This document shows, in pieces, positions 8,851 to 18,869 of a DNA stretch of 64,000 nucleotides. The position numbers were made by a program, and so were the translations under genes. The notes under the pieces were generated by a model. It saw nothing but the letters and a program-made list of their open reading frames with translations, was not told the origin of the DNA and ran no database searches. Position 1 is the stretch's first letter; each line of letters begins with the position of its first letter. The stretch is from Taibaiella helva (GTDB lineage Bacteria > Bacteroidota > Bacteroidia > Chitinophagales > Chitinophagaceae), in NCBI RefSeq assembly GCF_003545695.1, contig NZ_QUZZ01000004.1, positions 124,001 to 188,000 of the forward strand, read 5' to 3'.

Positions 8851-9390
8851 TCAGCGATGTTGCGCATATTTTGTTTTAAAAAAACGCTGCAGCTCCAGGA
8901 ACTTGGTCTTGTTCTCTTCCCGGTGCGCGATCAGGTATTTCCAGAAGGCTTCTACAAATACGAGCATCAGCTCAGTTTCTTTTTCCGGTTGTTCATAGCC
9001 CAGCTCTTTAAAAGCCTTTACCAGCATAGCATTCAGCGGCTGCATGAAACGTTCGTGCTGCTTCATCGATATCTCCAGGTCCAGGAGACGATACTGCAAT
9101 TCCCAGAATTGCGGCTCTTCCCATACCAGCTTATACGGCAATTCGATCACCGTATAGACGAAATCCAGCGGTTGCTTGTCCTGGAAAATACCACGGTTGC
9201 TCTCAACGATGCGCTTATACCCCTCTTTAATGATAAAGGAAAGCAGCTTCTCCTTATTGCCGAAATGCTTGAAGATAAGGGCTTCTGAAACCCCGGCTTC
9301 TTTTGCGATCAGCTGCGTGGAAGTGTTATCATAGCCCCTGCTGGCAAATAAGGTAAGGGCGCTATCCGCTATGCTTTGCTTTCTGTTCAT
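8851..9390 (-). CDS. TetR/AcrR family transcriptional regulator
   Basis: A 179-residue TetR-type repressor. The N-terminal helix-turn-helix reads IADSALTLFASRGYDNTSTQLIAKEAGVSEALIFKHFGNKEKLL, the family DNA-binding domain, at about residues 6-50; the rest is a helical ligand-binding domain of normal size. I chose the ATG giving MNRKQSI because TetR proteins begin about there; the frame is open a further 48 bases upstream. No drug pump or enzyme gene is adjacent in a way that points to its target. The upstream 470 bases are non-coding, so its own promoter lies there. Confidence 0.88.
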   Translation of the reverse strand: MNRKQSIADSALTLFASRGYDNTSTQLIAKEAGVSEALIFKHFGNKEKLLSFIIKEGYKRIVESNRGIFQDKQPLDFVYTVIELPYKLVWEEPQFWELQYRLLDLEISMKQHERFMQPLNAMLVKAFKELGYEQPEKETELMLVFVEAFWKYLIAHREENKTKFLELQRFFKTKYAQHR

Positions 9391-9862
9391 GTATGCGACG
9401 GGGAAATTAGGTTTTAAAATGGAAGATTTAAGCGTCAATGAATCGATCCAGGCAAGGCGGCAAAAATAAAAGGAATACGAAAGGATTACAAATTAATTCA
9501 CCTGCACAGCCCTGAATCCTGAACCAAAGACGATCTGTACAAACGCATGGATCATTATTTCCAAAGAAACAATTATGCTCAAAAAAACAAAAAATATGTA
9601 TTCATTTTTCATAGAAAACCCATTGTTTACAGGCTATTTAGCGGAAAACAAACCCTGTTTAATCCTGAAAATTTAACAACACGTGAACATCGGCGACAGA
9701 TATTGCGCTAACCAACAGATTGCCAGGCGAATGTCTCCTTACCTTATTGTTCCGTAAGGGGTACGGCAGCTAAAAGCCGGCAATTAGGAATGGCCGGTAG
9801 CAGGTCAGGGTCAGCCAAAACGCAGAAGGATTGTAATTTATAGGTAACCAAACCAAACCTTT
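9391..9862. other. Intergenic region with no recognised gene
   Basis: Between the divergent TetR gene and the secreted-protein gene I see no open frame with coding character, no RNA gene and no strong hairpin. It must hold both promoters, but I could not pick a clean TAnnTTTG element. Confidence 0.5.
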
Positions 9863-11287
9863 ATGAAAAGAGTTGTACTGCCAGTCGTGTTAACCGTCCT
9901 GACGGCTACCATTTTCACCGGGACGTTACCGGCACAGGGTATCATCGTTAACGAAATTTCACAAGGGCCCGCAGGCGCACAGGAGTTCATCGAATTGCTT
10001 GTTGTAGGCAGCGCCACACAGGCTTCCGGCACTGTGGATCTGCGCGACTGGATCATCGACGATAACAACGGGGACTTCCAGCTGACCGGTGGTGTGGCTC
10101 CCGGTATTGCCAACGGCCATTTCCGTTTCGCACCCAGCGACACCCTTGCTGCGGTACCTATCGGCGCCCTCATCGTGATCTACAATGCTGCCGATGTCAA
10201 TCCGGCATGGACCTTCCGGCAATTGGACATCAACGGACAGGACGTAGCGCATATTGAAAACGGTGGATTTACTTATTATATACCCGGGACCAGCAGCTTA
10301 TTACGAGCCTGCAGCGGCAGCCCTAATGCCACGTCTACGAGCTACACCTGCACTGCCGGCACCATCCCGCCCCTGGGAGCCAACTGGACCGGTCAGATCG
10401 GGCTGGCCAATAACGGAGATGCGATCCAGGTACGTCGTCCTGATGGCACCTTCTTTCATGGCTTCGGTTTCAGCACGCCTACGGTGGGCAATGTGTTTAC
10501 GGTGTTTCCCACCTTCGCCGAGGTAAGCCTGTCCTCCTTCAACGGCTATGCGGGAACAGCAGCCAATACGGTGGTCTATTTCGATTGCGGCAGCTATTAT
10601 TTCAGCAGCCATTTTCTCAACGCCGCATCTGCCAGCGAAACACCCGGCAATGGTAATACGACCGATAACATTGCGCTCATCAACAATATCCGCGCCGGGC
10701 TATTCCAATACAGCTTGCTGGGAACAGATGTACCCTGCCAGCAAATATTGCCGGTAACCCTGCTCTACTTCAAAGGCGCGCTTGCAGCGGGAGAGGTAAA
10801 CCTGGAATGGTCTACTGCGTCGGAAACAGATAACCTTCGCTTTACCATCCAGCGGAGCAGCGATCAGAAAAGCTGGACGGCTATCGGAACTGTTCCCGGC
10901 AGCCCTTCCAGCCAGGAGAAAAGAACCTATCGGTATACCGACGCCGCGCCGCTGCCCGGCGCCTCCTTTTACCGGCTGGAACAGGAAGACAGGGACGGCA
11001 AAAAACATTACTCCGTGATCGTGCCCATCCGCAACGGGCGGCCCGGAGCGTATATCTATCCCAACCCGGCGGCCGGCGACCGCTGCAATATCCTGGTGCC
11101 CGAAATGCCCTCGGCAGCTGCACTATATGACATTGCGGGCAGACAGGTATACCGGAAAAAACCGCTCTCAACAGGCAATACCATAAGTCTAGACCTCAGC
11201 GCTGTGCCCCAGGGGCTTTATTACGTGAAGCTTTATTTCCAGGGAGGTGTCACCACGCTGCGCCTGGTCAGGAGCGGACAGGAGTAA
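9863..11287 (+). CDS. Secreted lamin-tail-like protein with type IX secretion sorting tail
   Basis: A 474-residue exported protein. After a signal peptide (MKRVVLPVVLTVLTATIFTGTLPAQG) comes GIIVNEISQGPAGAQEFIELLVVG with VDLRDWIIDDNNGDF, which resembles the start of lamin-tail (LTD) domains. A fibronectin-like segment (LLYFKGALAAGEVNLEWSTASETDNLRFTIQRS) follows near residue 300, then a C-terminal type-A sorting domain: YIYPNPAAGD, ALYDIAGRQVY and VPQGLYYVKLY. Such tails direct export through the type IX system and are then removed. The protein is therefore predicted to be surface-attached or released. No enzymatic motif was seen. Confidence 0.82.
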   Translation: MKRVVLPVVLTVLTATIFTGTLPAQGIIVNEISQGPAGAQEFIELLVVGSATQASGTVDLRDWIIDDNNGDFQLTGGVAPGIANGHFRFAPSDTLAAVPIGALIVIYNAADVNPAWTFRQLDINGQDVAHIENGGFTYYIPGTSSLLRACSGSPNATSTSYTCTAGTIPPLGANWTGQIGLANNGDAIQVRRPDGTFFHGFGFSTPTVGNVFTVFPTFAEVSLSSFNGYAGTAANTVVYFDCGSYYFSSHFLNAASASETPGNGNTTDNIALINNIRAGLFQYSLLGTDVPCQQILPVTLLYFKGALAAGEVNLEWSTASETDNLRFTIQRSSDQKSWTAIGTVPGSPSSQEKRTYRYTDAAPLPGASFYRLEQEDRDGKKHYSVIVPIRNGRPGAYIYPNPAAGDRCNILVPEMPSAAALYDIAGRQVYRKKPLSTGNTISLDLSAVPQGLYYVKLYFQGGVTTLRLVRSGQE

Positions 11288-11310
11288 AATAAGAGAATAC
11301 AGGACATTGT

Positions 11311-11362
11311 ATCCGGTAAACAGGTAGGGCCTTGCATGCAAGGCCCTACCTGTTTACCGGAT
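11311..11362. terminator. Perfect 52-bp palindrome acting as bidirectional terminator
   Basis: Two perfectly complementary 26-base arms, centred on TTGCATGCAA, with no unpaired loop. It separates the convergent secreted-protein and dnaG genes; the last codons of dnaG (stop at 11354-11356) lie inside the right arm. There is no long T run on either side. Confidence 0.7.
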
Positions 11363-13294
11363 GATCACGATAGCCATCAGCTCTTTCTCCCGCTGCTTCA
11401 GGCTTTGATGGGCCTTCATCAGGGTCATGATCTTCTGTACGTCCTTTTCGTGCTGCATCTGCTTCATATTCTCGTTGAGCAGGCGGCGCAGCAGCTTCAG
11501 CTCGAAGTAGGCAAAGGTGCTTTCGATCTCCTCTTCATAGATCTGGTCGCCATGCAGCACCTCTATACGGTGCTTCTCCTGCCAGTTAAGGCTGGGAGCA
11601 TAATTCGTATGGAGCAGGTCGGCAGCCTTCTGGCGGATATTGCGATCAGTATGACTGGTAAAATATTTCTGATCGGGGAGCAGGTGATTCTGGGCCCAGT
11701 ATTCATGGTATTCGGTCACCATTTGCCGGGCCAGCGTGTTCTCGATCAGGTCCAGATCAATGGTCTCAAAGAAGAGCTGCGCTACCGTGCCGGCGTCTTT
11801 ATAGGGTTTATCGCCATACTCGAGCAGGATGCGCAATAGCTGCCACTCTTCGCGGTGATCCTTCTGCACCACGTCGATCACCATCGACTCGCCGGTGGCT
11901 TCGTCCACATAGACTAAAGGCTCATCGGGCAGAGCCGCTTCCTGCGATTGCCTGCGCTCCTGCTGGCGCTGCTCCTGCTGCAGGCGTTCCCGTATGAATT
12001 TATTGACCAGGTTGATAAGTCCCTGCTCGTCGATCTGCAGCTGGGTAGCGCTTTCGCGTATATAGTGCTGCTGCAGGGTAAAGTCTTCTGTCTTGTTGAT
12101 CCTGGATATCGTCTCGGCGATCTCGTTGACCAGCTGCGACTTTTTCATCGGATCGTTGCCGGCTTCCTTCATGCCCACTTCGAGCCGGAAACCGATAACG
12201 TCGCGCTTGTGCTCCGCGACATAGGCATTGAACGCTTCGGCGCCCGATTGCTGCACAAAGCTATCGGGGTCTTCACCGTCGGGGAGCAATACCAGCTTTA
12301 CATTAAAGCTTTCGGCGAGAGCCATGTCCAGGCCGCGCATAGCAGCTTTGATACCCGCCGCATCGCCGTCGTAGAGGATTGTCAGATTTTTGGTCAGGTT
12401 GCTGATGAGCTTCAGCTGACCTTCGGTAAGCGAGGTACCGCTGGAGGCTACCACATTGGTAACGCCGGCCTGGTGCAGGGAGATCACATCAGTGTAGCCT
12501 TCTACCAGGAAACATTCATCCTGCTTGCTGATGCTTTGCCGCGACTGGTATAGGCCATAAAGCACCTTGTTCTTTACATACAGCTCGTTCTCGGGAGAAT
12601 TGACGTATTTAGGCGCATGATCCGTCTTTTTGAGGATACGGGCGCCGAAGCCGAGGATACGGCCGGTAGCGCTGAAGATGGGAAAGATGACACGGCCCTT
12701 ATAGTTGTCGTAAGGGCGGCCATCCCGTGCTTTGATCAGCCCGGCTTTTTCCAGCAATTCCTGGCTGTAGCCTTTGGATAAGGCCTCTGTGACAAAACCG
12801 TCCCATTTGTCGAGGCAGTAGCCCAGCCGGAACTGGTCGATAATATGCTGCCGGAAACCCCGCTCGCGGAAATAGCTGCCGCCGATAAGCTGGCCTTCTT
12901 CGTTGTTGGCCAGGATATCCTGGAAATACTGCGCGGCAAATTCGTTGATAATGCGCAGGCTCTCTTCGATCTGCTGGTGGTGCTTATACTCTTCCGGCGC
13001 TTCGGTCTCGTTGAGGGTTATCTGGTAATAGTTGGCCAGCCAGCGGATCGCCTCTACAAAGGAAAATTTTTCATACTCCTCCACAAAGGACACCACGTCG
13101 CCGCCTTTCCCGCAACCAAAGCATTTATAGATCCCTTTGGCCGGGTTGACATTAAAGGACGGTGATTTTTCGTTGTGAAAAGGACAGTTCGCAATATAAT
13201 TGGTTCCTCTCTTCCGCAACTTCAGGAACTGGCCGATCACCTCTACGATATCGCTTCGGTTAATGACCTGTTGTATGGACTCGGGTGCAATCAT
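11354..13294 (-). CDS. dnaG: DNA primase
   Basis: Synthesises RNA primers for replication. The 646-residue protein has the N-terminal CHC2 zinc finger (CPFHNEKSPSFNVNPAKGIYKCFGCGKGGD, residues about 36-65), the DnaG catalytic core with the RVIFPI and FGARILKK segments, and the TOPRIM part with EGYTDVISLHQAG (metal-binding Glu) and LYDGDAAGIKAA (DxD site). The C-terminal DnaB-interacting region follows. The ATG giving MIAPESIQQVINRSDIVEVI matches the family start; an in-frame ATG 96 bases upstream overlaps the next gene's promoter and is rejected. Assignment is secure. Confidence 0.97.
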   Translation of the reverse strand: MIAPESIQQVINRSDIVEVIGQFLKLRKRGTNYIANCPFHNEKSPSFNVNPAKGIYKCFGCGKGGDVVSFVEEYEKFSFVEAIRWLANYYQITLNETEAPEEYKHHQQIEESLRIINEFAAQYFQDILANNEEGQLIGGSYFRERGFRQHIIDQFRLGYCLDKWDGFVTEALSKGYSQELLEKAGLIKARDGRPYDNYKGRVIFPIFSATGRILGFGARILKKTDHAPKYVNSPENELYVKNKVLYGLYQSRQSISKQDECFLVEGYTDVISLHQAGVTNVVASSGTSLTEGQLKLISNLTKNLTILYDGDAAGIKAAMRGLDMALAESFNVKLVLLPDGEDPDSFVQQSGAEAFNAYVAEHKRDVIGFRLEVGMKEAGNDPMKKSQLVNEIAETISRINKTEDFTLQQHYIRESATQLQIDEQGLINLVNKFIRERLQQEQRQQERRQSQEAALPDEPLVYVDEATGESMVIDVVQKDHREEWQLLRILLEYGDKPYKDAGTVAQLFFETIDLDLIENTLARQMVTEYHEYWAQNHLLPDQKYFTSHTDRNIRQKAADLLHTNYAPSLNWQEKHRIEVLHGDQIYEEEIESTFAYFELKLLRRLLNENMKQMQHEKDVQKIMTLMKAHQSLKQREKELMAIVIIR

Positions 13295-13419
13295 CTCTCC
13301 GCGAAGGTAGCTAAATATCGGGCAGCGGAGCGCTGTCAATATTGCGGTCGCCGCCGGCAGACCTGCCCGTTGCCTTTGCCGCAGCGCCAAGAAAATTTTC
13401 TTCCGCTGTTGAATTTCGG

Positions 13420-13427
13420 TATTTTTG
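13420..13427 (+). promoter_or_regulatory. Bacteroidota -7 element (TATTTTTG)
   Basis: TATTTTTG, matching TAnnTTTG, 34 bases before the TPR-protein start codon at 13462. Confidence 0.5.
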
Positions 13428-13461
13428 GTTATTGGACTGTATCAATATCCAGGAAAAATTA

Positions 13462-15477
13462 ATGTTACAACAGATCGCCCGGTATTTTGCTTTTTTCTTA
13501 TTCTTCATCCTGGTTTATGCGGAACAGGCCCAGGCCCAGCTGATTCCGGTAAACCATCCCCGCAATCAGCAGAAACGATACGAGATCGACGCCAAAAGAA
13601 TGGGCACCGATTTCAACAGCAACGATGCCCTGCCCCGCTCCCGGGAATTTATCCGTACCGACAGCAGCTACTATGTCGGCTGGATGTACGAGGGTATGTA
13701 CAAGGTGAATCATGCTGCCGATTTCCTGGGCTACAAAAATGCTATAGTTCCCCTGAAGAAAGCGCTCGGCCAGCTGGAACGCGACTATGCACGTATGCTG
13801 CGAACGCGTAGCGCAGACCTGATGACCTATTACCCGGCATACCGTTTCCAGATGGATTATTCCATCATTGCCTATAACCTTGTGGATTGCTACAACAATG
13901 TAGAGCAGCCCCAGGATGCCTTCAACGTACTGCGCAAAGCGCTGAAATGGAACTTTCAAAACGAGGGCTTCCTGCAGGCATACGATTACCTGGCCTGGAC
14001 GGTACACCGCAACCGCTTCTATACCACTGCCAAATATTCTTTCCTGAAAAACAGCATCAGCCAGAACGAGCAGCTGGCCAACCGTTACCTGGATTCGGCC
14101 TTCCGGAAGATCCGGCTCGACAAGCAATTGAATGAAGCCTTCTTTCCCGGCTATGAAACGGCGGCAAGGCAAGGCGTCTATCACTACAAGGCGATCCTGT
14201 ACAGCTACGCCCTCAATATCGATTCGGCAACACGTTATTACAACCTGATGAAAGAGACGCCGGTCTTTTCGCATAATAACTATGCGACGTTCCTGGCCAT
14301 CTGCGGCAATTTCAGGCAGGCCGAAAAGGAATATGAGATCGCCAGTACCCAGGACGTAGGCGACAAGCGGCTGCAGGAATGGGCTTACTACAGCTCGATC
14401 CTCAATATCTACAAAGCCAATCCCAAAAAGGGCATCCAGGATATGAAGGATATGATCAAGGCGGTGGGCTCAACGCCGGGATTCGGCTGGTACAACATCG
14501 CCCTGGCGCGTTGCTGCGCTTATTACGGCGACATTGCCGAAAGCGAGCGTTACATAAAGAAAGCAGAGGCGTTTAAGGAGGTCCATATCGGAACGACGCT
14601 GGGCCAAAGCCATTACGACTTCAGCATTAACCTGGTAAAGCTGATGAACAATATCGGCCGGCTGCAGCAGATCAAGTTTGAAAATAAAGGCTGGTGGTAC
14701 ACGCCCTCGGCCCTGACCAAAGTAGCGGAGGAGTCGAGCAGCAAATACCTGCTGCAATATCTTATCGTCAACCAGTTTGCCATGAACCCCGAGCGCGACC
14801 TGGTGATCTACCGGCTGTTCTCCACGGAGAGCACGGTTACCTGGGACGAGATCTGGTACCTGATGCGCGACTTCAGCACCAACTTTTTTACACAGCGTTT
14901 CCAGGATGAGCTGAAAGACGATCAGCGCAAGCTGATCAAAAAATATTTCAAGCTCTATATTGCCCGGCTGCAGATGAAAAAGGGAAATTATAAAGAAGCC
15001 CAGCAGGTGCTCTACGATATCCTTAACCACGAGCGCACGGATATGGAGTATGAGAAGCTGTTCGTGGCCCGTACTTACGAAGCGCTGGCCGAATGCGCAC
15101 AGAAAAGGAAAAGCATCAGCGAGTATAATGAAAGCCTGTATTCCTTTTATACTAATTTCCCGCAGCTGCTTCCCTATTCGGACCTGCAGCCCAACCTGCG
15201 GCTAAAAGTCCTGGGCGGAGCCGATGCCAAGCTGATAGACCGGCTCAAGCGCTGCAACATCAACTGGGTAGCCGGCAATGTGCTGGCGCCGGAAGTTACC
15301 CTGAAGTTCGGCAGCAGCGGTACCAAGAAAACGGTCACCTATTATGTGCTCGACCGCAATGGGAAAGAAATTGTACCGCGCGACACCTACACTTATACCA
15401 AGCCGGAAGAAGCCGGTGTGCTGCTGGCTTACCGCCTGTTCAACATCGGCCGTAAAGGATCGGCAGAAAAGAAATAA
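13462..15477 (+). CDS. Exported tetratricopeptide-like repeat protein of unknown function
   Basis: A 671-residue protein with a signal peptide (MLQQIARYFAFFLFFILVYAEQAQAQ). The body is almost entirely helical, with spaced motifs such as YNLVDCYNNVEQPQDAFNVLRKALKWN, YYSSILNIYKANPKKGIQDMKDM and YYGDIAESERYIKKAE that look like divergent TPR units, used for protein binding. A short beta-rich C-terminus (VTYYVLDRNGKEIVPRDTY) ends it. I rejected the open frame upstream of 13462 because the ATG there is followed directly by the signal peptide and preceded by a promoter element. I do not recognise a named family. Confidence 0.75.
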   Translation: MLQQIARYFAFFLFFILVYAEQAQAQLIPVNHPRNQQKRYEIDAKRMGTDFNSNDALPRSREFIRTDSSYYVGWMYEGMYKVNHAADFLGYKNAIVPLKKALGQLERDYARMLRTRSADLMTYYPAYRFQMDYSIIAYNLVDCYNNVEQPQDAFNVLRKALKWNFQNEGFLQAYDYLAWTVHRNRFYTTAKYSFLKNSISQNEQLANRYLDSAFRKIRLDKQLNEAFFPGYETAARQGVYHYKAILYSYALNIDSATRYYNLMKETPVFSHNNYATFLAICGNFRQAEKEYEIASTQDVGDKRLQEWAYYSSILNIYKANPKKGIQDMKDMIKAVGSTPGFGWYNIALARCCAYYGDIAESERYIKKAEAFKEVHIGTTLGQSHYDFSINLVKLMNNIGRLQQIKFENKGWWYTPSALTKVAEESSSKYLLQYLIVNQFAMNPERDLVIYRLFSTESTVTWDEIWYLMRDFSTNFFTQRFQDELKDDQRKLIKKYFKLYIARLQMKKGNYKEAQQVLYDILNHERTDMEYEKLFVARTYEALAECAQKRKSISEYNESLYSFYTNFPQLLPYSDLQPNLRLKVLGGADAKLIDRLKRCNINWVAGNVLAPEVTLKFGSSGTKKTVTYYVLDRNGKEIVPRDTYTYTKPEEAGVLLAYRLFNIGRKGSAEKK

Positions 15478-15501
15478 GGTTACCGGCAGTAACTCGTCAT
15501 C

Positions 15502-17979
15502 CTAGCGTGTCTTGTCATCATTCTCCACCTTTTTCACCTTCTTGCTTCCGCCATCGGAGAGCTGCCCGAATTTCCAGGCGAAGGTGAGCCGGAACGAAGG
15601 ACGGACGAAATCGATATGGGTTGAGGCTACCGAGTTGGGGCGCTCTTCCTTCACTCTTACCCTCAGGTTGGTCTCAAACGGATTGGCGATATTAACGGTG
15701 ATGCTGGCATTCTTGTTCCAGAATTCTTTCTTTGCGCCTATCATATAATAGTGCCAGCCATAATTGCGCCCCTGGAACCAGATCCAGCCGGTATTCCAGC
15801 CACCCGAGGCCTGCAGGGTATAGTCTTTGGGAAGCCGGTAGGTCATATTGAGATTGGTCCTGAATATCCAGCCGGTGTTCTCCCAGGCCGGGCTTTTGAA
15901 GCTCACATGTTCCAGGTCAAGGTCGCCGTTCACCGACCACTGCTTCGTAATATCGACCGAAGCGGATTCTGAAATACCATAGCGGGTCATATTGCCTATA
16001 TTCTCTTTGCGGGTCAGCCAGGCCCCATCGCTCAGCGGTGTGGCCACCTCTTCTATGGAATTGTTCAGCCTGCGTCCATACAGTGTCGTATTGATATTGG
16101 CGCCGCCCTTGGTAGTCAGGTTGTAGGAAAACTCAACAACATGATTCAGCTCGGGTTTGAGATTGGGATTGCCGGTAAACTGGTTTTTAGGATCGCTGGC
16201 ATCGATAAAGGGATTGAGCGACCATACCTGCGGCCTGAAGATACGCTGGGTATAGCTGGCCTTGATGGTATGCATCCCGCCGAATTTTCTGGAAAGTATA
16301 ATGCTGGGTATCCAATTGGTATAGCGTGTGTCGAAGGATGTGTTGTTCGTTTTGAAGTCGCCTTTGACATAAGTATACTCAACACGCCCGCCGGCCACCA
16401 GCATCCAATCCTTACTAAAATTCAGCTTGAGCGAGGCATAGGCGCTGCCAACCCCTTGTGTATAATCAAAGACATTGGTCCTCGCAGGGTTGGGCAGCAG
16501 CTGGGCGGGATCTCCTCCGGCCTCCGAGCTTTCCACGCGGTAGTCGCTGCTGGCTGTACGGATAATGCCCTTGGCTCCTAACTCCAGCACATGCTTGCCT
16601 ATAGGATGTGTGTAATCGCCCTGCAGGGTCCATTCGCCATTGTGGCTTTTATTGGTATTGTGCTCCCGGTAGGTAAGCTGGTTGGCCATATTGAGCTGAT
16701 CGGTAGTGTAAGGATAGTTATCGATCATATAGCTGTATTGTCCCAGCAGGGAAAATTCACGGCCCGGCCGTTTCATCTTACGGTTATAGCTCAGGTTCAG
16801 CTCGACGTTATAGTAGGGGTTCTTGAAGCGGGTCGCCTGGGTATACTCTTCCATCACCCTGTTCAGCGTATCGTTGGTCAGCTTTGAGTAACCTGTACGG
16901 TTGCTGGGCCATTCACCGCCCCATATATTGGCCGCGAAACCAATCGTGTTAAGCGTGTCCGGTGTATAGTTCATGTTCAGCTCCGCAAAGCCCGTGGTTG
17001 ACGTGTTATCCTTGTCTTCTGTTTGGAAAAGCGTATTGACCCGGGTGCCTTCATAAAGCATGGAACGGCTACGTTCCGCCTTGCTCTTTTCCCGTTCCCG
17101 CTTCAGGTTGAAGGAAAAATTCGTCTCCAGCTTATCCGTTTTAAAGCCCAGCATACCACCTATGCCCTGCTCAAAGTTGCCGCCGGTGATATTGACATTT
17201 CCGGTAGTACCCTTCAGTCCTTTTTTGGTAATGATATTGATCACACCACCGGCGCCTTCGGCATCGAAACGAGCGGAGGGCGTGGTCATGATCTCGATGG
17301 ACTTGATGGTATTGGCAGGGATCATCTTCAGCGCATCGCCCAGGTTACGGGCCATAATGCTGGAGGGCTTGCCGTTGATCAGCACTTTGATATTCGAGCT
17401 GCCACGAAGCGCTACCTGCCCGCCGGGATCGACGGAGACACCGGGTACCTTCCGCAGCACATCCGAGGCCACTCCTCCCGAGTTGGTAATATCATTCTCC
17501 GTATTATAAACGATCCTGTCGCCCTTATCCTGTATCAGCGCTTTGGTGGCAGTAATGGTTACGGTTCCGAGGTTCTGCTTTTCGGGCTTCATCCCTATGC
17601 TGCCCAGGTTAAGCGAGGCATTGCTGATGTGCACCGGCGCTATCCTGGTCGTCTCATAACCAAGGAAAGTAGCTTCCAGGCTGTAAGGGCCTGCAGGTAA
17701 GTCTTTCATGAGAAAATGGCCGCCACTGTCTGCGATCTCCGCTGCGATTTGCCGGCGCACAGTATCGTATAAAGTGACCGTGGCAAAGCCAACGGCTTCA
17801 TGATTGCTGCTGTCCGTCAGCCAGCCTTCAAGCGTATACAAACCTGCGTTCTCCGCCTCCTGCGCATTCAGCCGGGCAAAGGCGCTGTGCAACAGCAACA
17901 GGATCAGGCATACCGGAAAGATCCGTAGCTGTCTTTTTAGGTTGCGGGGAAAGTCAAACAAGGGGTGGTGCTCTCTCAT
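15502..17979 (-). CDS. TonB-dependent outer-membrane receptor with carboxypeptidase-like plug extension
   Basis: About 825 residues. After a signal peptide comes a carboxypeptidase-regulatory-like domain (LYTLEGWLTDSSNHEAVGFATVTLYDT), a TonB plug (KVPGVSVDPGGQVALRGSSNIKVLINGKPS, with GAGGVINIITKKG) and an outer-membrane beta-barrel of the family-3 type (many alternating strands such as NVELNLSYNRKMKRPGREFSLLGQYSYM). Such proteins import ligands across the outer membrane using TonB energy. No SusD-like partner gene lies beside it, so substrate is not indicated; members of this barrel type are often linked to iron or peptide uptake. Start at MREHHPLF is chosen; 57 further bases upstream are also open. 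Confidence 0.88.
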   Translation of the reverse strand: MREHHPLFDFPRNLKRQLRIFPVCLILLLLHSAFARLNAQEAENAGLYTLEGWLTDSSNHEAVGFATVTLYDTVRRQIAAEIADSGGHFLMKDLPAGPYSLEATFLGYETTRIAPVHISNASLNLGSIGMKPEKQNLGTVTITATKALIQDKGDRIVYNTENDITNSGGVASDVLRKVPGVSVDPGGQVALRGSSNIKVLINGKPSSIMARNLGDALKMIPANTIKSIEIMTTPSARFDAEGAGGVINIITKKGLKGTTGNVNITGGNFEQGIGGMLGFKTDKLETNFSFNLKREREKSKAERSRSMLYEGTRVNTLFQTEDKDNTSTTGFAELNMNYTPDTLNTIGFAANIWGGEWPSNRTGYSKLTNDTLNRVMEEYTQATRFKNPYYNVELNLSYNRKMKRPGREFSLLGQYSYMIDNYPYTTDQLNMANQLTYREHNTNKSHNGEWTLQGDYTHPIGKHVLELGAKGIIRTASSDYRVESSEAGGDPAQLLPNPARTNVFDYTQGVGSAYASLKLNFSKDWMLVAGGRVEYTYVKGDFKTNNTSFDTRYTNWIPSIILSRKFGGMHTIKASYTQRIFRPQVWSLNPFIDASDPKNQFTGNPNLKPELNHVVEFSYNLTTKGGANINTTLYGRRLNNSIEEVATPLSDGAWLTRKENIGNMTRYGISESASVDITKQWSVNGDLDLEHVSFKSPAWENTGWIFRTNLNMTYRLPKDYTLQASGGWNTGWIWFQGRNYGWHYYMIGAKKEFWNKNASITVNIANPFETNLRVRVKEERPNSVASTHIDFVRPSFRLTFAWKFGQLSDGGSKKVKKVENDDKTR

Positions 17980-18303
17980 TGCTGGTTGGGTTTCGTTATA
18001 GAACAGACCTATGCTTAGCGGCACACGGATGTGCACCGGCTATGCATCGGTTGCTTCAGTAAAGATTACAATTAAGAAGAACGGACGAACGCATAAAGGT
18101 ACTGGGGGGTACCGCATCCCCGTTCAGGAAACGTTACAAGAGATCGTTGCTCATTTCAGTCAACAGGTTTTGGTTTACCGGACGGGATTTTAAACACTAT
18201 TGCCTTATGGTTATACTCCTGGCTGATCCTATTCAACATTACCGTAGCACTGATTCCCCGAACTACCGGGAAGCCGGCCAATGAAACCAGCAAAGGGTAA
18301 TGA

Positions 18304-18741
18304 TCAGCAGGGAGCAGCTTTGCATTCCTCGTCTGTGGAAGCGCCCGTGGTCAGCAATACTTTGTAGCCGCCCTCCTCCCAGCTAATGAGCATCATGCCC
18401 GCGCCACCCTTGCTCCGCCGGGAGCTGATGTAGGTATGCATCTCGTCCGGCGCTACCTGCTTTACGTCCTGTCGTACGCTGGGCAGCTCACCGGCGTTCA
18501 GGCCAAAAGCCTTGATCCAGTTCAGTACAGTAGCGCTGCTGACGCCAAGCGCTTTGCTGATATGGTTGGGCCCCAATCCTTGCAGGTACATCACCAGGGC
18601 GAGCCGCTTCAGCTTCGGCGTGATCCCGGCTTTGAACGCTACGGTGTAATAGAAAGAGCAGGATTTGCATTTGTACCGCTGACGCTTGTTGACGATACCT
18701 GCCTTTATTTTTTTATCTGAATGACATTTCGGGCATTCCAT
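18304..18741 (-). CDS. IS1-family transposase N-terminal part (truncated or stand-alone)
   Basis: A 145-residue protein with an N-terminal zinc ribbon (CPKCHSDKKIKAG then YKCKSCSFYYTV) and a helix-turn-helix (LALVMYLQGLGPNHISKALGVSSATVLNWIK), as in the InsA part of IS1 transposases. After DEMHTYI, the place of the first catalytic Asp of the DDE domain, the sequence leaves the family pattern and ends with ECKAAPC, so the remaining catalytic residues are missing. I did not find flanking terminal inverted repeats or a target duplication. It may be a decayed insertion sequence or a domesticated DNA-binding protein. Confidence 0.6.
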   Translation of the reverse strand: MECPKCHSDKKIKAGIVNKRQRYKCKSCSFYYTVAFKAGITPKLKRLALVMYLQGLGPNHISKALGVSSATVLNWIKAFGLNAGELPSVRQDVKQVAPDEMHTYISSRRSKGGAGMMLISWEEGGYKVLLTTGASTDEECKAAPC

Positions 18742-18869
18742 GATGGTAATAAAAGGCCTGTAACTAATTCCATGAATTAATTACCTGCGGGTTATTGTTT
18801 TATTGGCTCTATGGAACCGGCGTCTGTATTGGGGGCAAACACCGGCTTAATGTTTTTGGTTAAATCCTT

